Shown here: positions 49,216-60,500 of the stretch, piece by piece
How the letters are laid out: every line of letters starts with the position of its first letter
How positions within the stretch are numbered: the first letter of the stretch is position 1
Assembly: GCA_038501785.1 (NCBI GenBank)
Contig: JBAMJR010000262.1
Span: 186,001 to 250,000 of the forward strand
Reading direction: 5' to 3'
DNA length: 64,000 nucleotides
Source of the DNA: Myoxocephalus aenaeus
Taxonomy: Eukaryota > Chordata > Actinopteri > Perciformes > Cottidae
The notes under the pieces: model-generated
What the model was told of the DNA's origin: nothing
Seen by the model: the letters and a program-made list of their open reading frames with translations, nothing else
The model's database searches: none
Position numbers and translations under genes: made by a program

Positions 49216-49221
49216 AATAAA
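49216..49221 (+). promoter_or_regulatory. nav2: distal nav2 poly(A) signal
   Basis: AATAAA in the context gattcaataaaatg, followed by a T/G-rich region. Beyond it the sequence becomes a degenerate AT-rich repeat, which suggests the end of the transcription unit. Confidence 0.65.
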
Positions 49222-49859
49222 ATGTATGATTATTTATGATTGAATTTTGTCAAATAGTTCCTTGAAAAAAAAAACTGACTTGGAAATGTTTGCAATCATA
49301 AAGTCATATTATAGTGGGTCGTGAAAAATGTCATAGCATATTATGTAAAATAATCATAAGTCATAGAATAGTAGGTTGAAGAAAGTATTTAAAATATCAT
49401 TTTATAGAATGTCTTGAAAGGCATTTAAAAGTCAATGTAAAAAAATAAAATGCATTAAAAAAAAGTCATAGTATGTCGTAGGAATTTATTAAGAAGTGAA
49501 CGTATATAATGTCAAGTAAAATGTGTCGAAAAAAATAGTCATAGTTTAATATTTAAAGAAAAGTATATAGTGTCAAAACAGATATAGCATAGTTTTGGGG
49601 AAAAGTCGTACAAATCTAATCGTATAATATGTAAAAAAACGTAATAGTATGTTGTAAAAAGTAATAATAATAATATAGTATGTAATGTCTTGTATATAAT
49701 GTCCAAAAAGGTGTTTAGAGTTGTATGAACAATATATATATATATAAACAAAAAGTATGTCATAAATAGTCGGAAGACTGTATGTCAGAAGAAGACTTTT
49801 AAAAGTCATACTATAATATGTTGAGAAAAAGAAAGAAAAGAAAGAGTATAAAAAAAGTC

Positions 49860-50068
49860 TAAATGGTAAATGGACGTCTCTAGCGCTTCAACACTACACG
49901 TCATCATTCACACACCTACCGTGCAAGCGGCCACCTTCCCATCAGGACTCATCACACACCTGAGCCTGCGGGAGCAAGTTGGGGTCAAGGGTCATGGATT
50001 TGCGGAGTGAGGGGATCAAACCTCCGATTGATTGAAGGACGACCCCGCTCTACCACTGAGCCACAGTA
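49860..50068. repeat. teleost retroposon tail (…CTACCACTGAGCCACAG)
   Basis: It begins taaatggtaaatggacgt and ends gctctaccactgagccacag, with gatcaaacctccgattg between. This resembles a widespread fish non-LTR retroposon tail (from memory). Exact family not assigned. Confidence 0.55.
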
Positions 50069-50154
50069 TAGTTTAAAAAAAAATAATCATTAAAAGTATC
50101 TCAAAAGAAATCATAAAAGTCATAGTATAGTCGGAAAAAGTAAAAAAAAGTAAA

Positions 50155-50655
50155 CCAGTCATCCCGGTCGAGGTGTTTCGGCCTGAATGTGGCCCGGGGT
50201 TCACAGGAAGTAACAGAATTAGTGATAGAAAAAAACTTGGCAAAATTGGAAACTTACCCAACTAAAGGAAAGGATAACCAGCTGGAACACTTCAGCAGTA
50301 ACAGTAAGTAACATGTATTGGCAAAGTAATGATTAACAGAAATAAACTAAAACGGAAGCAGGGACGTCGGGGTCTCAAAGACCAAAATAATAACCCAAAC
50401 CACCGCAGACCAACTAAAGAAAAAACACGGTCACATGGCCGACAGAACCAAGCAGAACACACACGAGGACGAAGGCCAAAAAGTGAGAGAAAGAGGGCAG
50501 AAGCCCGGGAACTGGTGGTTGATCTCCAGCTCCACTAATGACTGATGACGCTCAGGTGTTGCTCCGGGGTCTGAAAAGGGGGCGTGGCAGACCTGAAACA
50601 CAGAGACGTCTCTCTTCCAAAAAAGAGGCCAAAGTCAAGTCAATGGCCGTAACAG
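50155..50655. other. unclassified insertion-like segment
   Basis: A GC-richer segment that interrupts the AT repeat array. It has no ORF of note. The sharp compositional change on both sides suggests an inserted element, but I see neither clear terminal repeats nor a target duplication. Confidence 0.3.
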
Positions 50656-51034
50656 TATAGTAGTGGTAAAGAAAGGAATGATAATATAATATGCCTTAAA
50701 AAGTCATTTAAAAAAGTAATAATATATTATTTTAAAAAGATGCATAAAAGAGTTACAGTATAGTATGTCAAAAGAAAAATCATAAAAAATCACATTATAA
50801 TACACGAGAAAATAATTCATAAAAAATAGTATAGACAATTATAATAAAATGTAATAGTTTAGTGAAATAAAGGAACATTTACTATGTTCTATCCTCGCTT
50901 TTAGAGATTTTTTTTTTTTTTTGTCACTAATTTAATTCCTACCGTCATTTAGATCTATGTTTAATTATCTCTTGCAGCGCCCTGATGAGGCGTCATGACC
51001 ACCCATCTCCACTGAGCCACAGTGTCAACTTCTT

Positions 51035-52505
51035 CCTCCCATCAGCCGTGGATCCTCCTCCGGCCCAGCTGCAGTGTGTCTGAGCTGCCAGCAGATGGCG
51101 ATAAAGACACTTGTCTACCAGCTTCTGAGAACAACGATGAGGCTGCTGCTAGTGCCGGTTGGTTTGATGGATGAAGAGCTTTCTGCTCTTCTCTTCCTCC
51201 TCCTCTGCGGCTGAAGTTGCCTGTATGGTTGCTGGAGGATGAGGTTAAAAAAAAAAAAGAGACAAAGTGAATGTTAACTTCTAAGCAAGCGGTCATCAGT
51301 TACATCCCAAACTCTGGACACTGTTTCATTTTATTCAACCCAATTGTGTCAACACAACAAACAAACAAAGTCAACAATTCTTTATTAATACATCCAAGCT
51401 TGTTTCCTTGTTTTTTTTTCTCCACAGTCTTTGTTCTAGTGGTGAAACAATGTTGCTTCAGCGTTGCACAACTTCCATGTTATCATGTTTATATCATGGA
51501 TTTGCATTTATAAACAGACTAGTTCTCATCATTTTTGTCCACGAGGTGATTTGAATGCAGACATTTAACACAAAACATGTATTCGATAGGAACTATTGTT
51601 ATTCGTGCTCCCCAAATACATGTTCTTGCTGAGAAACTGTTACTCCAGAAATAGAGCCGAAGAACATTGGCTGTGTACCGTCCTGTATACATATTAAATT
51701 AGTATGGACTGCATACTGCCTACTAAATCCACATATGCAGTGTGAACAAATTATACTTTTACATCATACTTAACATGAATAGTAAGTATCCAATTTTAAA
51801 CAGTCATTACGTGCACACGTTTCACTGTCAAACACACCGACACTAACATCTATAACTTATTTTACAAAGCAAGACAAGGCAGGGACTAAATATAATGTAC
51901 TAAACCACTTTAGAGTCTTAGTTTTCCCCCAAAAAACACAGACTTTCTAATTGGGTTATAAGCATTCACTATGGCTAGATTTGTCCTTTTAACTTTTCCC
52001 ATGTTTGAAATCATGTATTGTTTCCTCGGATTCCTCTTCATAAATCTAAAATCCCCCTTTGACTTAATCTTCCTGGATTGAGACACGAATGAGAAGCAGT
52101 ACTTTGGGTTTCTAATTAAAGTGTACCATGTGTAATAGTGCTGGGAAGCTGGAGTAAATATTTAGACCACTAGCAAGAAAATAAAAATGAATTGATGTGT
52201 TTCGGTGCTCGGATTTAGAAGGTTTTTGCATTTGTTTTGGGTGAAAATGTGTTGATTGCCATCCTTTAACTGCTGCTTTATGTGATTTGTGATGAACAAA
52301 ACTCCAATATATTTTTTTTTTATAGGGAAACAAAATAATCTGAGGTTAAAGGTAGGAAGGTTGGGGTTGAATGGTGATGTAAAACGGTTTGCCATCATTT
52401 TTGTGACTATTGTAATTTTTATTATCTTTAAACCTCCCAGCCTATACCTTCTGGGAAAAGCAGGTGGATGTTCGTTTAGAGCCGGCGTCATGTCATTCAG
52501 ACTAT
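51035..52505. repeat. rearranged second copy of nav2 3' UTR sequence
   Basis: Similarity by eye to the nav2 3' UTR in ordered blocks: 51035-51330 to 46049-46325; 51430-51620 to 46385-46577, inverted; 51828-52020 to 46680-46767 plus 47715-47850; 52075-52210 to 48145-48300; 52240-52505 to 48340-48665. The clearest block includes gaatgagaagcagtactttg (identical in both). The copy lacks the hAT element and the nav2 coding exon. It sits between the two genes' poly(A) sites. An alternative is that both are copies of an unrecognised dispersed repeat. Confidence 0.8.
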
Positions 52506-52555
52506 TTGTGACTTTTTTGTCAACAAAAAACAAACAAACAAACAAACACACATTT

Positions 52556-52970
52556 CACTTGGAATTGTTTACAGTTTTATTTGGTATTGTACAAAAAGTG
52601 TGAAATAAACATATATACAGCACATAATACAACATACTTATTAAAGAAATTCATATAAATTATTAACGAAATAGCTAAATTTTTTTCAATAAACAACTCT
52701 ATTCAAGGTAAAAGTAACGCAATATCCTTGGCATAAAATTTCCACAAAATTGTACAAAATACTGTACAATTGAACAAAGCTGTGCAAAACAGCAAATTGT
52801 GTCCCAGAAGCAGATCCTGTACAGTGCGCATGCGCTGATGAAGCGACACACTTTTTTCTTTTTTTGAACAATGACATTTATGCGGTCGGCAGCTTCTTAC
52901 AAATCTGGTCACAGTCTCATATGAAAACAAAACGTGGGTTATAGTCTCTCTATAGTTGCTTATAAATTAA
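52556..52970 (-). other. dbx1: dbx1 3' UTR
   Basis: From the stop codon to an AATAAA on the minus strand (complement of 52576-52581). The UTR is about 400 bases and AT-rich, and ends some 50 bases from the edge of the duplicated nav2 UTR sequence. Several TGTACA-containing stretches occur at 52735-52770. Confidence 0.65.
52576..52581 (-). promoter_or_regulatory. dbx1: dbx1 poly(A) signal
   Basis: AATAAA on the minus strand, about 390 bases after the stop. Confidence 0.6.
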
Positions 52971-53252
52971 TTAAGATACTGTTATTTCTTCTTCGTCTGA
53001 CTCCGAGAAGTCCGAGTGCTTACTGGAAAGAGATGGAGAGGAGATTCTGGAGTCTGCCCTGATTCTCTCTCTTCTAAACTCTTCTTCCTCGTCTTCCTCC
53101 TCAGCCGAGGACTTCTTGCCCACGTCGCTGAGGTCCGGGTGCGGGTTGGCTTTGGTGGGCAGCGTCTGCTCGCGGCAGCCGCCGGACGACAGCAGCTCTC
53201 GTTCCTTGGAGTTCCTCCACTTCATTCTCCGGTTCTGGAACCAGATTTTCAC
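52971..53252 (-). CDS. dbx1: dbx1 exon 4: recognition helix and tail
   Basis: Acceptor catctacag. It encodes VKIWFQNRRMKWRNSKEREL, GGCREQTLPTKANPHPDLSD, an acidic EEEDEEEE run and SDEEEITVS, then TAA at 52973-52971. The helix 3 residues Trp48, Phe49, Gln50, Asn51 and Arg53 are intact. Confidence 0.97.
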   Translation of the reverse strand: MKIWFQNRRMKWRNSKERELLSSGGCREQTLPTKANPHPDLSDVGKKSSAEEEDEEEEFRRERIRADSRISSPSLSSKHSDFSESDEEEITVS

Positions 53253-55802
53253 CTGTAGATGGCGAGAAGAAGAAAAAAACGGTGAGTGAAAAAAAGTTCT
53301 GCTTCACGCGCAGCGGGAATGCGCAACAGCGTTATTACGCGCAAATTACGCATGAGGATTTGAATCACGTGTGGAGTTGTTATGTACCTGTGAGTCTTTA
53401 AGGCCCAGCTTGGAGGCCAGCTTCTTCCTGTCGGGCTTGCTGATGTATTTCTGCTTCTGGAACATTTTCTCCAGGGCTTTGCGCTGCACATCGGAGAACA
53501 CCGCCCTCCTCAGCATCCCTCTCCGCGGTTTTCCTCTGGCGGCCAGGGGCCAAGAAAAGGTCCCGGGAATGGGGACAACGGATGAACATGCTACAAAACA
53601 AACAAAGAGGAGAAATTGGAACCAGTTAGCTTTGTTGTTTTTTTTCGCCACATCTTAGAAAGAAAGAAAAAAACTGAGAAAAAAAATCTGTTCGCGGAGA
53701 AGAAATGCTAAAACGACACAAATGACCAAATAGGAGATGTTGCATATTCTACTTTATCTAATGTACAAATTTAAACTCAAACCCACTCAATGCATCTATA
53801 TGAATATAATGATCCCTCTTTTAAGTCCGTATACTTTTTCAACCGGTTATTATTGGAAGTGTTTCTCCCTTTGGAACTGTGCAATACGTCTCCGTTTTGA
53901 GTGAAATGGCACGAGGTGACTAATTAGCACATTGGCCGGTCCCCAACCGCATTGGTATGGTAAAGAGGTAGCATATCCTTTAAGGAACCCTGTGAGGGCG
54001 GATAGAGGAGTTAATAAACCGTGAACGGTAATTGTGTAGTAATGAACTAACGCAGAAAAGACTCTGGACAGGCGGCGAAGGCCATATATTATCGCAACAA
54101 AAGGAGATTTACACTTTCAAACTAAACACAACTGCATACCAGAATACTGATGCCCGGAGGAGGGGGAGGGGGTGAAGAGTGGAGGGGAATGGCGCTTTTT
54201 TTCTTCTTCCTCTTCTTCTTCGTGCCTTCAAATCATTTTCATTAAATGAACACGAAAAGCTATTCAGGACGCTGGAGTTGTTTTGTTGAGGCTTTCAGCT
54301 GAGCCCATGAAAAGACTCCATCTCCATTATGATTTGTCTGAATGAAAGCACGGACTAGCGACTTTATAGACTTTTCTAAGAGATTATTCTTTATCTCAAC
54401 TCGTTGATTGGCCCGCGTGGAGAATAAACGTTTAGGGCACAGAGAGAGGGAGGATTGGAAGGTCAGTGGTAACCTATCCTATGGACCGAGCAGCACGCAT
54501 GGGGACAAACCTTCCCCAGCTGATGTGACTTTTTTTTTGGATGCAGTTGGGCTTTAAAAAAAAAGAAAAATCGCTTCACTTCAACTCCCTCCGCGCGAGA
54601 CACTTTTCCTGTCGGGGTTCTGCTAACTGGATGTCCTCCTGACAGTAGCTGCCCTGTGGCCGCAGAAGAATCAGGAACAACGACGCGCTATGTGGTCTTG
54701 TGAGAATATTGAAAACTCTCAATAGCGCCTAATAGGGAAATTAGTGCATGACTGGTTCACGCCTTTGCCCCCCCGCACCCATCACCCCTACCCGCACCCC
54801 TCCTGGTAGAAGTCACTCTCCGGGGTGTGTGGGTGGTTCACCCGGTGGGAGCTGACCAAATTGGTCACGGTGCTGAAAGCTTTGTTGCCCGCCACAGCGG
54901 CCCGGTGGCCCCCCGGGCTCTGTGGGAAAACGCGGGGCCAGAGAAATGCCAAAACGCCCCCAATGGGAAGCAGGGGGGACTATAACTCGCCACCCCGCCT
55001 CAAATTTAGAGCGTGACGATTTGGGATAATTGGTTAATTAGGGGTGGGTGTGTGCGTCCGGGCAGGGGCCACAGCTCCCCATTAATAAGACAGTGATTTC
55101 TTCTTTTGGTGGTATAAAAAGAAATGACAGGGTGCGACAGTGTTTTACATTTAAAAGCAATTAGTTCTCCGTCGCTCTGAAGGCGGAAGAGACATGGAGA
55201 CGTGCGTAAAAAGTTGCGCCTACCTGGGAAATAAGGCGTTCTGAAGATGGGGTGGAAGGCTCCGTCAAAGCAGGGGATGGGGAAGGTCTTGGAGTGCAGG
55301 CTGTGGAAGGCAGGGTGTGAGGACGCTGTGGAGGAACATCACACAGGTTAGTCATGCCCGAAGGAGGAAAAGTCATTTCTACAAAACACAACAACTCAAA
55401 CTGACGGGGAGGGAGGGGGAGGGGGGGACACGGGGACACGGGGTCCGTCTACTCACCGGTCTTTGGTGAAGGTGCGAGGATGGCGCTCACTCCAAACTTG
55501 AGAAAAGTCGGGTCCTTGCCGCTCGACACCGACATTTTCGGCGAGCACGATTCGCGCGTCACCGCGGTCGCGGGCGCTCCGCAGAAGGACACGGTGGTGG
55601 TGGCCGTGGGCAGGGAGGCGCACGCCGACGGGACAGTCCGGTTAAAGAAGGCGGCGGGCCGGCTTATCCGCAGCAGGTCCTCCACTAGAAAGCTGGAGTG
55701 GGTCGGGAAGCCGGACGGCAGGCCGTGGTGGAGCGGCAGGGCGGCGGGCCGGTACAGCCCCGGGTAGAAGGCGGGAGGCGCGAGGACGCTTGGGATCATC
55801 AT
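52971..55802 (-). CDS. dbx1: developing brain homeobox 1 (four exons)
   Basis: Minus-strand gene: exons 55802-55457, 55325-55224, 53590-53388, 53252-52971; 933 nt, 310 residues. It starts MMIPSVLAPPAFYPGLYRP, the Dbx1 N-terminus, in an ACCATG context. An Eh1-like repressor motif FLVEDLL is at residues 38-44. The homeodomain spans about 174-233 (RRAVFSDVQRKALEKMF, then KIWFQNRRMKWR) and is split by an intron after its residue 44. The acidic tail ends DFSESDEEEITVS, as in other Dbx1 proteins; human is 343 residues. Known role: nuclear transcriptional repressor defining p0/V0 interneuron progenitors in spinal cord and hindbrain. It faces nav2 tail to tail, as in human. Which teleost duplicate is unresolved. 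Confidence 0.97.
53388..53590 (-). CDS. dbx1: dbx1 exon 3: homeodomain residues 1-44
   Basis: Acceptor gttttgtag, donor gtacat. It encodes CSSVVPIPGTFSWPLAARGK and then the homeodomain up to KLGLKDSQ. The SVVPIPGTFSWPLAARGKPR lead-in is specific to Dbx1. Confidence 0.97.
53591..55223 (-). other. dbx1: dbx1 intron 2
   Basis: A 1.6-kb intron of non-repetitive sequence containing several homeodomain-type ATTA/TAAT cores (for example 53922 and 55030-55045). Much of it looks like unique, possibly constrained DNA, unlike the repeat-laden nav2 introns. No additional exon seen. Confidence 0.7.
55224..55325 (-). CDS. dbx1: dbx1 exon 2
   Basis: Acceptor ttcctccacag, donor gtaggc. In the correct frame it reads (A)SSHPAFHSLHSKTFPIPCF and DGAFHPIFRTPYFP, matching Dbx1 KTFAFPYFEG-like sequence. 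The longest open frame here is a different frame and is not used. Confidence 0.94.
55402..55442 (+). other. G-quadruplex-prone run in dbx1 intron 1
   Basis: Plus-strand G runs (GGGG, GGG, GGGGG, GGGGGGG, then two GGGG after ACAC) fill about a third of the 131-base intron 1. They lie on the dbx1 template strand. Confidence 0.5.
55457..55802 (-). CDS. dbx1: dbx1 exon 1 (coding part)
   Basis: Start ATG is the complement of 55800-55802, with a second in-frame ATG immediately after. An in-frame ATG 36 codons upstream is rejected because it lies at or near the predicted transcription start and is not Dbx1-like. The exon encodes residues 1-115 including SSFLVEDLLRISRP and FLKFGVSAILAPSP. Donor gtgagt; it ends one base into Ala116. 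Confidence 0.96.
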
Positions 55803-55931
55803 GGTCCCGGGTGAGAAAAAAATCAAGTGTGTGAAATCTGAGATACTCCTCGTGTCAGCTGGGAGAGAATCAGTCGTATGAATGGTTGCTAACTCCTCTG
55901 GTTTCCTCACTCAGGGGAGAGAAGTTTTATA
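55803..55931 (-). promoter_or_regulatory. dbx1: dbx1 core promoter and 5' UTR
   Basis: TATAAA on the minus strand is the complement of 55926-55931, about 125 bases upstream of the start codon. That places initiation near 55900 and gives a 5' UTR of about 100 bases. A CCAAT box (complement of 56037-56041) lies about 110 bases further upstream. TSS position is inferred from TATA spacing. Confidence 0.7.
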
Positions 55932-56316
55932 GTGGCCGCCCCCCCCCTCCTCCGCTGCGCGCTGACAGCCTCCACAATGGGGCTCAACAAAGTTCTCCAC
56001 ATGGGTCGCTTTCATGCCGCATCCCCCGGGCCGCTGATTGGCCAGCGGACGCAATTTATGATTGCATTAGACTTCATAAGCAAGCAACACACAATGTCCC
56101 CACCACAAAAGAGGCTCAGTCATCAATTTTGCATGTTGACCACTTTCCTTTCAATTTGTTTTGTTTGGCAGAGGCAAGCTGCCTAATTAAAGAGCAATCT
56201 TTACAGATTCAGGCATTATATGGGGACTTTTAATGAGTACTTAAATAAAAGATACTTTATTCGTTCCCATTCATGGTGTCTTTCTGTTATGCAGATTATT
56301 TAAACAATAATGACTA

Positions 56317-56326
56317 TTAACGAGTA

Positions 56327-56363
<37 letters not shown>

Positions 56364-56375
56364 CCTACTCGTTAA
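56317..56375. repeat. palindrome with (AT)n core
   Basis: TTAACGAGTAGGC at 56317-56329 is exactly inverted at 56363-56375; the 33 bases between are AT alternation. It can form a near-complete hairpin or cruciform about 400 bases upstream of the dbx1 TATA box. Confidence 0.85.
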
Positions 56376-57205
56376 ACATGTACAATTATTCTTTTATTAT
56401 ATTTTCAGCACTGCAAAAATAAAAATATACACCTACACGCCGATAAAAGTAGGCTTTAAACTTAACACTATTAATATAATAACTGGTTGCGTGGTGTTAA
56501 ATCCGGGCAACGCTGCGCGGCATATGAAATGTAAATCAGTTTTAGGGTTTCATAGGATTCTCAACACTCAATCTGGCCCTCGTCATGGAATAATGTCTTA
56601 AACGGATTTCTGCTATCAAAACGCTTTAACAGATGTGTTAAATATCACTCTTTTCGCACCGGCTCCATTCAGGGAGCAGGAGCCGCAGCTCAGTGCGCAC
56701 AGGAGAAGTGTGCGGCCCGAGCAGCGCGCTCATGATCCTGTTAACCATGAACTAACTGTCACCCTCAGCTGCGGAGGAGGCGCCCCTCGGCCTTTCTCTC
56801 CTGCCCTCTCTTCTCTTCAAAAAAAAAAAAAGCCCAGAGGAATTAAAAAAAAAAAAAAAAGCTTTATTTCTATAGACGGTTTTGTTCTGCTATTTTAACC
56901 GGCTGAATAAAAGTGCATCTGTGATTTGATTTAAAACGCATTCATATGAGCGGACACTGAGACCCCCATATAAAACTCCTATTAAAGCGACTTGGAGCCT
57001 GATCGTCGTGTTCTGTCAGCTTTGCCCCTGAAAACCCGTTAAAGCAAAGCAATCAGGCCCAAATGCATCGCGGAGCCGAAGAGGGGAAAAGAAACGCCTA
57101 ATTGTTACCAGTTTGAGAGCTAATTAAAATAAGAAATGCAATACAAACTATTGGGAAAAGTTTGATTTAGATTCAAAATGCAAGAAATAAAAAATAAACT
57201 TGTAT

Positions 57206-57213
<8 letters not shown>

Positions 57214-57272
<59 letters not shown>
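57214..57272. repeat. (AT)n microsatellite
   Basis: 59 bases of AT alternation; a (CAA)n run lies nearby at 57512-57562 and another (AT) tract at 63490-63561. Confidence 0.95.
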
Positions 57273-57276
<4 letters not shown>

Positions 57277-57512
57277 ACATATGTATTTATATTTATTTAT
57301 ATAAATTGTATATACATTTTTATTTACATTTTATGAGCCATTTTACTTTTATTGTCACATTAGTCGAAATTATGTCCACAAGCTTAATCTTGAACATTCA
57401 GATTTCATTTTCATATTGTATATATTTTCCCAATTTACGAAAAAATAAAATAATGACATAATGTTTTAATCACATTTTATGTTACCCAATATGACTGAAA
57501 GTGTTTTTACTC

Positions 57513-57561
<49 letters not shown>

Positions 57562-60500
57562 CTTAAGAAGAAAGGCTCAATGTTTAATGTAAAGTGTATG
57601 AGCAAACTTTTTTAGAATTAAAAAAACTAAAAAGACAGCCGGTTTGTGGACATGAGCTTTACTCCCTGCTTGGCTTTGCTGTCTTAAGTAAACCAGCCAG
57701 TCAGTTTGCATCATTTGGGATCCGCTCAAATAACCATCAGTGTCTCGACATCAATCTAATATAAACTGTCCACGATCCGATAATTAAAAGGGAACGCCTC
57801 CCTGAAATGATCTTCAGAGAGAGTCGACGCTCATCAGAGGTTGCGTCTGCTTTATGAACAAACATGCGCAGCGCTCCGCCACCACGGCTGCACCTCCGCT
57901 AAGTAACGAGAAAACCTTCAAAGCTTCTTTTTCTCTTTTTTTTTATGAGCCCATATTCCTTTACTTGGCTGCCCGAAATCCTCCTTTTGTGAGCGCTAAG
58001 CAGATGGTTAGCAGGAAGCATGGGCTGCTCTGGCTGACCGAGACTAATTTCTACGAGCTTTGCAAGCTTGCCACGTCCCCGCTCCTTTACCAGGCCGAGT
58101 AAAAACAGCTGGCTGCGGCTGAATTAAGGCCATTAAAAGCACATCTCTGAAATATTACCACCAACAAACAACACTCCCCCTTCTTGTTAGAGCCCACTCA
58201 AGTCCCACCACTCTATCACAGGACTCAACTTCCCATGTTAAAGTGTACATGGCATTATGGGATCATTTGTAGTATTTTATAGCCCTTCACAAGCAGACCC
58301 GGTATACATTTAGCCCTCTCGGACCATATGTAATAACAACTGTATTTATATTCATCATGATATTTCAACGTTTTATAATATTCATATTGACACCACCTAA
58401 TTATGCTTATGTTCACTTATAGTGGGCTAATTCCCCCTCAGGGATTCCCTTCTGATGTATATCACTTATGATATCTAGATATCCCTGCAGGGAGGATTAC
58501 GTGTATAATATTCCTATAGGGATTACCATACGACTGTTTCAATTTAAAATATTCCGAAATTAATTAATGGTTTTCCAGATTTTTCCAGCTATACCTGTAG
58601 CCTATAATCTAAAAGTGAAATATATGCGAATATTATCGGATTGTTGTACCTTTTTATTTTCCCCCCGACACGGTCATGCCAGTTTACCAAACAGATGAAC
58701 TTAACTATTGTCTTGGCTCTCTTTCTGCTTCGTTAAGTGAAAGGGGCTGAGTAAATATGTTACCCATGCATGAGAGGCTCTCTATGCGCCGTCCCATTGT
58801 GCCGCGGGTCCGACAGGTGGTTAACTGTTTATTATTCCCTCATTATTTATCGGTGACGTGGACGCACCGAGGAGAAGGGAACTCCCCATCTTTTCACTTA
58901 AACCGGGGAGGAACAGATTGCGCTGACTGGTCGCAGCCTCGTATGTGACAGCGGTCACCAGTCCATCCATCTCAGCCTGCAGCCATTCAGCCCGCATCCA
59001 GACCCATCAGGGTTTGGTAAACTGAACGATTTATTTCACTTAACACATCCATCCTGACAGATGTAGCCATTTTCTGTTGCACACATGCTCCCAAACACAA
59101 GCAGGCAATTGTTGTTTAATACTTTTTAGGATATCATTTCAATACAAAATCTACATGTATGAATATTACATATTATTTACGTTTAAGTGCAAATAATAGT
59201 ATAGGCAGAAAGATGGCCACATCTCAAAACATTAGAGGGAGATTGTAATAGTGCCAATATTGTTATTAAAAGGGCCTAAAGGGAAGTTTATAAGGAAATT
59301 GAGTTGAATTTAAGACACTTCAAATGTTAAATATTATTACTACTCAAGGTAGTTTACTTATGCCAATTTAATATTTTGTTATACTTATTTGAAAGCTACA
59401 TCTCATCATACACAAAACATGATGCATTATAGATTATGCATAAGTATGAAGTAGCTGCAATTAGCTCTATCTCAACCACGCAGCTGCACTATAATCATTC
59501 AATAAATAAGGCAATAATACACAAAAACACTCAATAAGTGGCCCTTTGACATAATAAATACCTTACTTTTGATACTAAATGTTGCTGCTAATATGTTCAA
59601 TTGTGTCCATAATTCAAGTTCAAGCTGAATTTACTTGTGATGAAGCATCATAGTATCACTTTTTCTAAAGCTCCTACTTCTGCCACCAGTGCGCGTTATG
59701 TTTCAGACTCGAGGCCATCGGCCCTCAACATGTCACAGTTCGCACAGTGAGTCCTCGCTCCTGCCATGTGACGTTAACCAAACATCTATTTCAGAGGATT
59801 CAGTTCGTGACCGGGCTTCACCTCAGCAGAGGCTCCCACTCGGGGTGTTTTGGCCGCGGCTTCACCTCGGCTCCGCCGGCGGCACCGAAGGTTCCTGCAG
59901 CATCTGGCTCAGGCGGTGCAAAAGCCCCGCTCAACACTGAGCGAATTAGCAATGCCACAAGATTCAGAAGAGCAGTGACAAGCATTAAATCGATATTAAC
60001 TTTGTATTAAACATGGGCCCCTCCCTCTTCCCCAAATGGACGGGAGCCACATCGGAGCACAAAGCGCTCTGTATGAACTCTGGCTGCACCTGTTCCCTCT
60101 CACTTGGCCATGGGAGTTCAACTTCTTAGTTTCGCCCCAGGCTCCTTCGTCTGCTTCACCCCACACTGAATTCTTTCAGTTGGGCTTTTGTCATCCTTTT
60201 TGATCTCATCTCACCCTCGCACGTTTACAACTCATCAAGTCACACCATTATGCATTTCACATTTACATTTTCATTAACTGTCCAAACCGTTACGACGCAG
60301 GTTCCACTTTCGACCGAAAGAAAGTTTCAAAGAAGAAACAACCCTTTCTGGTCCAGACTGGGACACTTGCCTCCCCCTTTTTTTTCCGCTGTTCATTTAT
60401 TAGTTGTCAGTATGGATGTCGAGTGGTGTCCTAATCCTCTTAAAGCGCATGTTGGTACAGTTTGCATATCATTTTCTCATCTTGGAGAAAGGCCACAACC

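Larger units (their letters stand above)
45686..49240 (+). other. nav2: nav2 3' UTR (end inferred)
   Basis: There is no conserved coding sequence after the stop. AATAAA signals lie at 46395-46400, 46523-46528 and 49216-49221. The last is followed by a T/G-rich stretch and is the best distal cleavage site, giving a UTR of about 3.5 kb. Two UGUAAAUA Pumilio-type motifs occur at 48232-48239 and 49042-49049. The UTR holds a hAT-type element (46768-47714), and parts of it recur at 51035-52505. A run of T (45717-45734) follows the stop closely. Confidence 0.75.
49250..50900. repeat. degenerate AT-rich GTCATAGTATA-type repeat array
   Basis: Many imperfect copies of a motif like aaaaagtcatagtatagtat, with spacing and length decayed, occur from 49300 to 49850, 50075-50150 and 50640-50870. 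The array is broken by a retroposon-like tail (49860-50068) and an unclassified 500-bp segment (50155-50655). No gene is visible. Confidence 0.65.

Noticed and set aside
55161..55439. 92-codon minus-strand ORF over dbx1 exon 2
   Set aside because: Wrong frame. The splice-consistent frame gives HSKTFPIPCFDGAFHPIF, which matches Dbx1.
55803..55910. Upstream in-frame ATG adding 36 residues to dbx1
   Set aside because: It starts at or before the TATA-predicted transcription start, and the extra residues do not resemble Dbx1.
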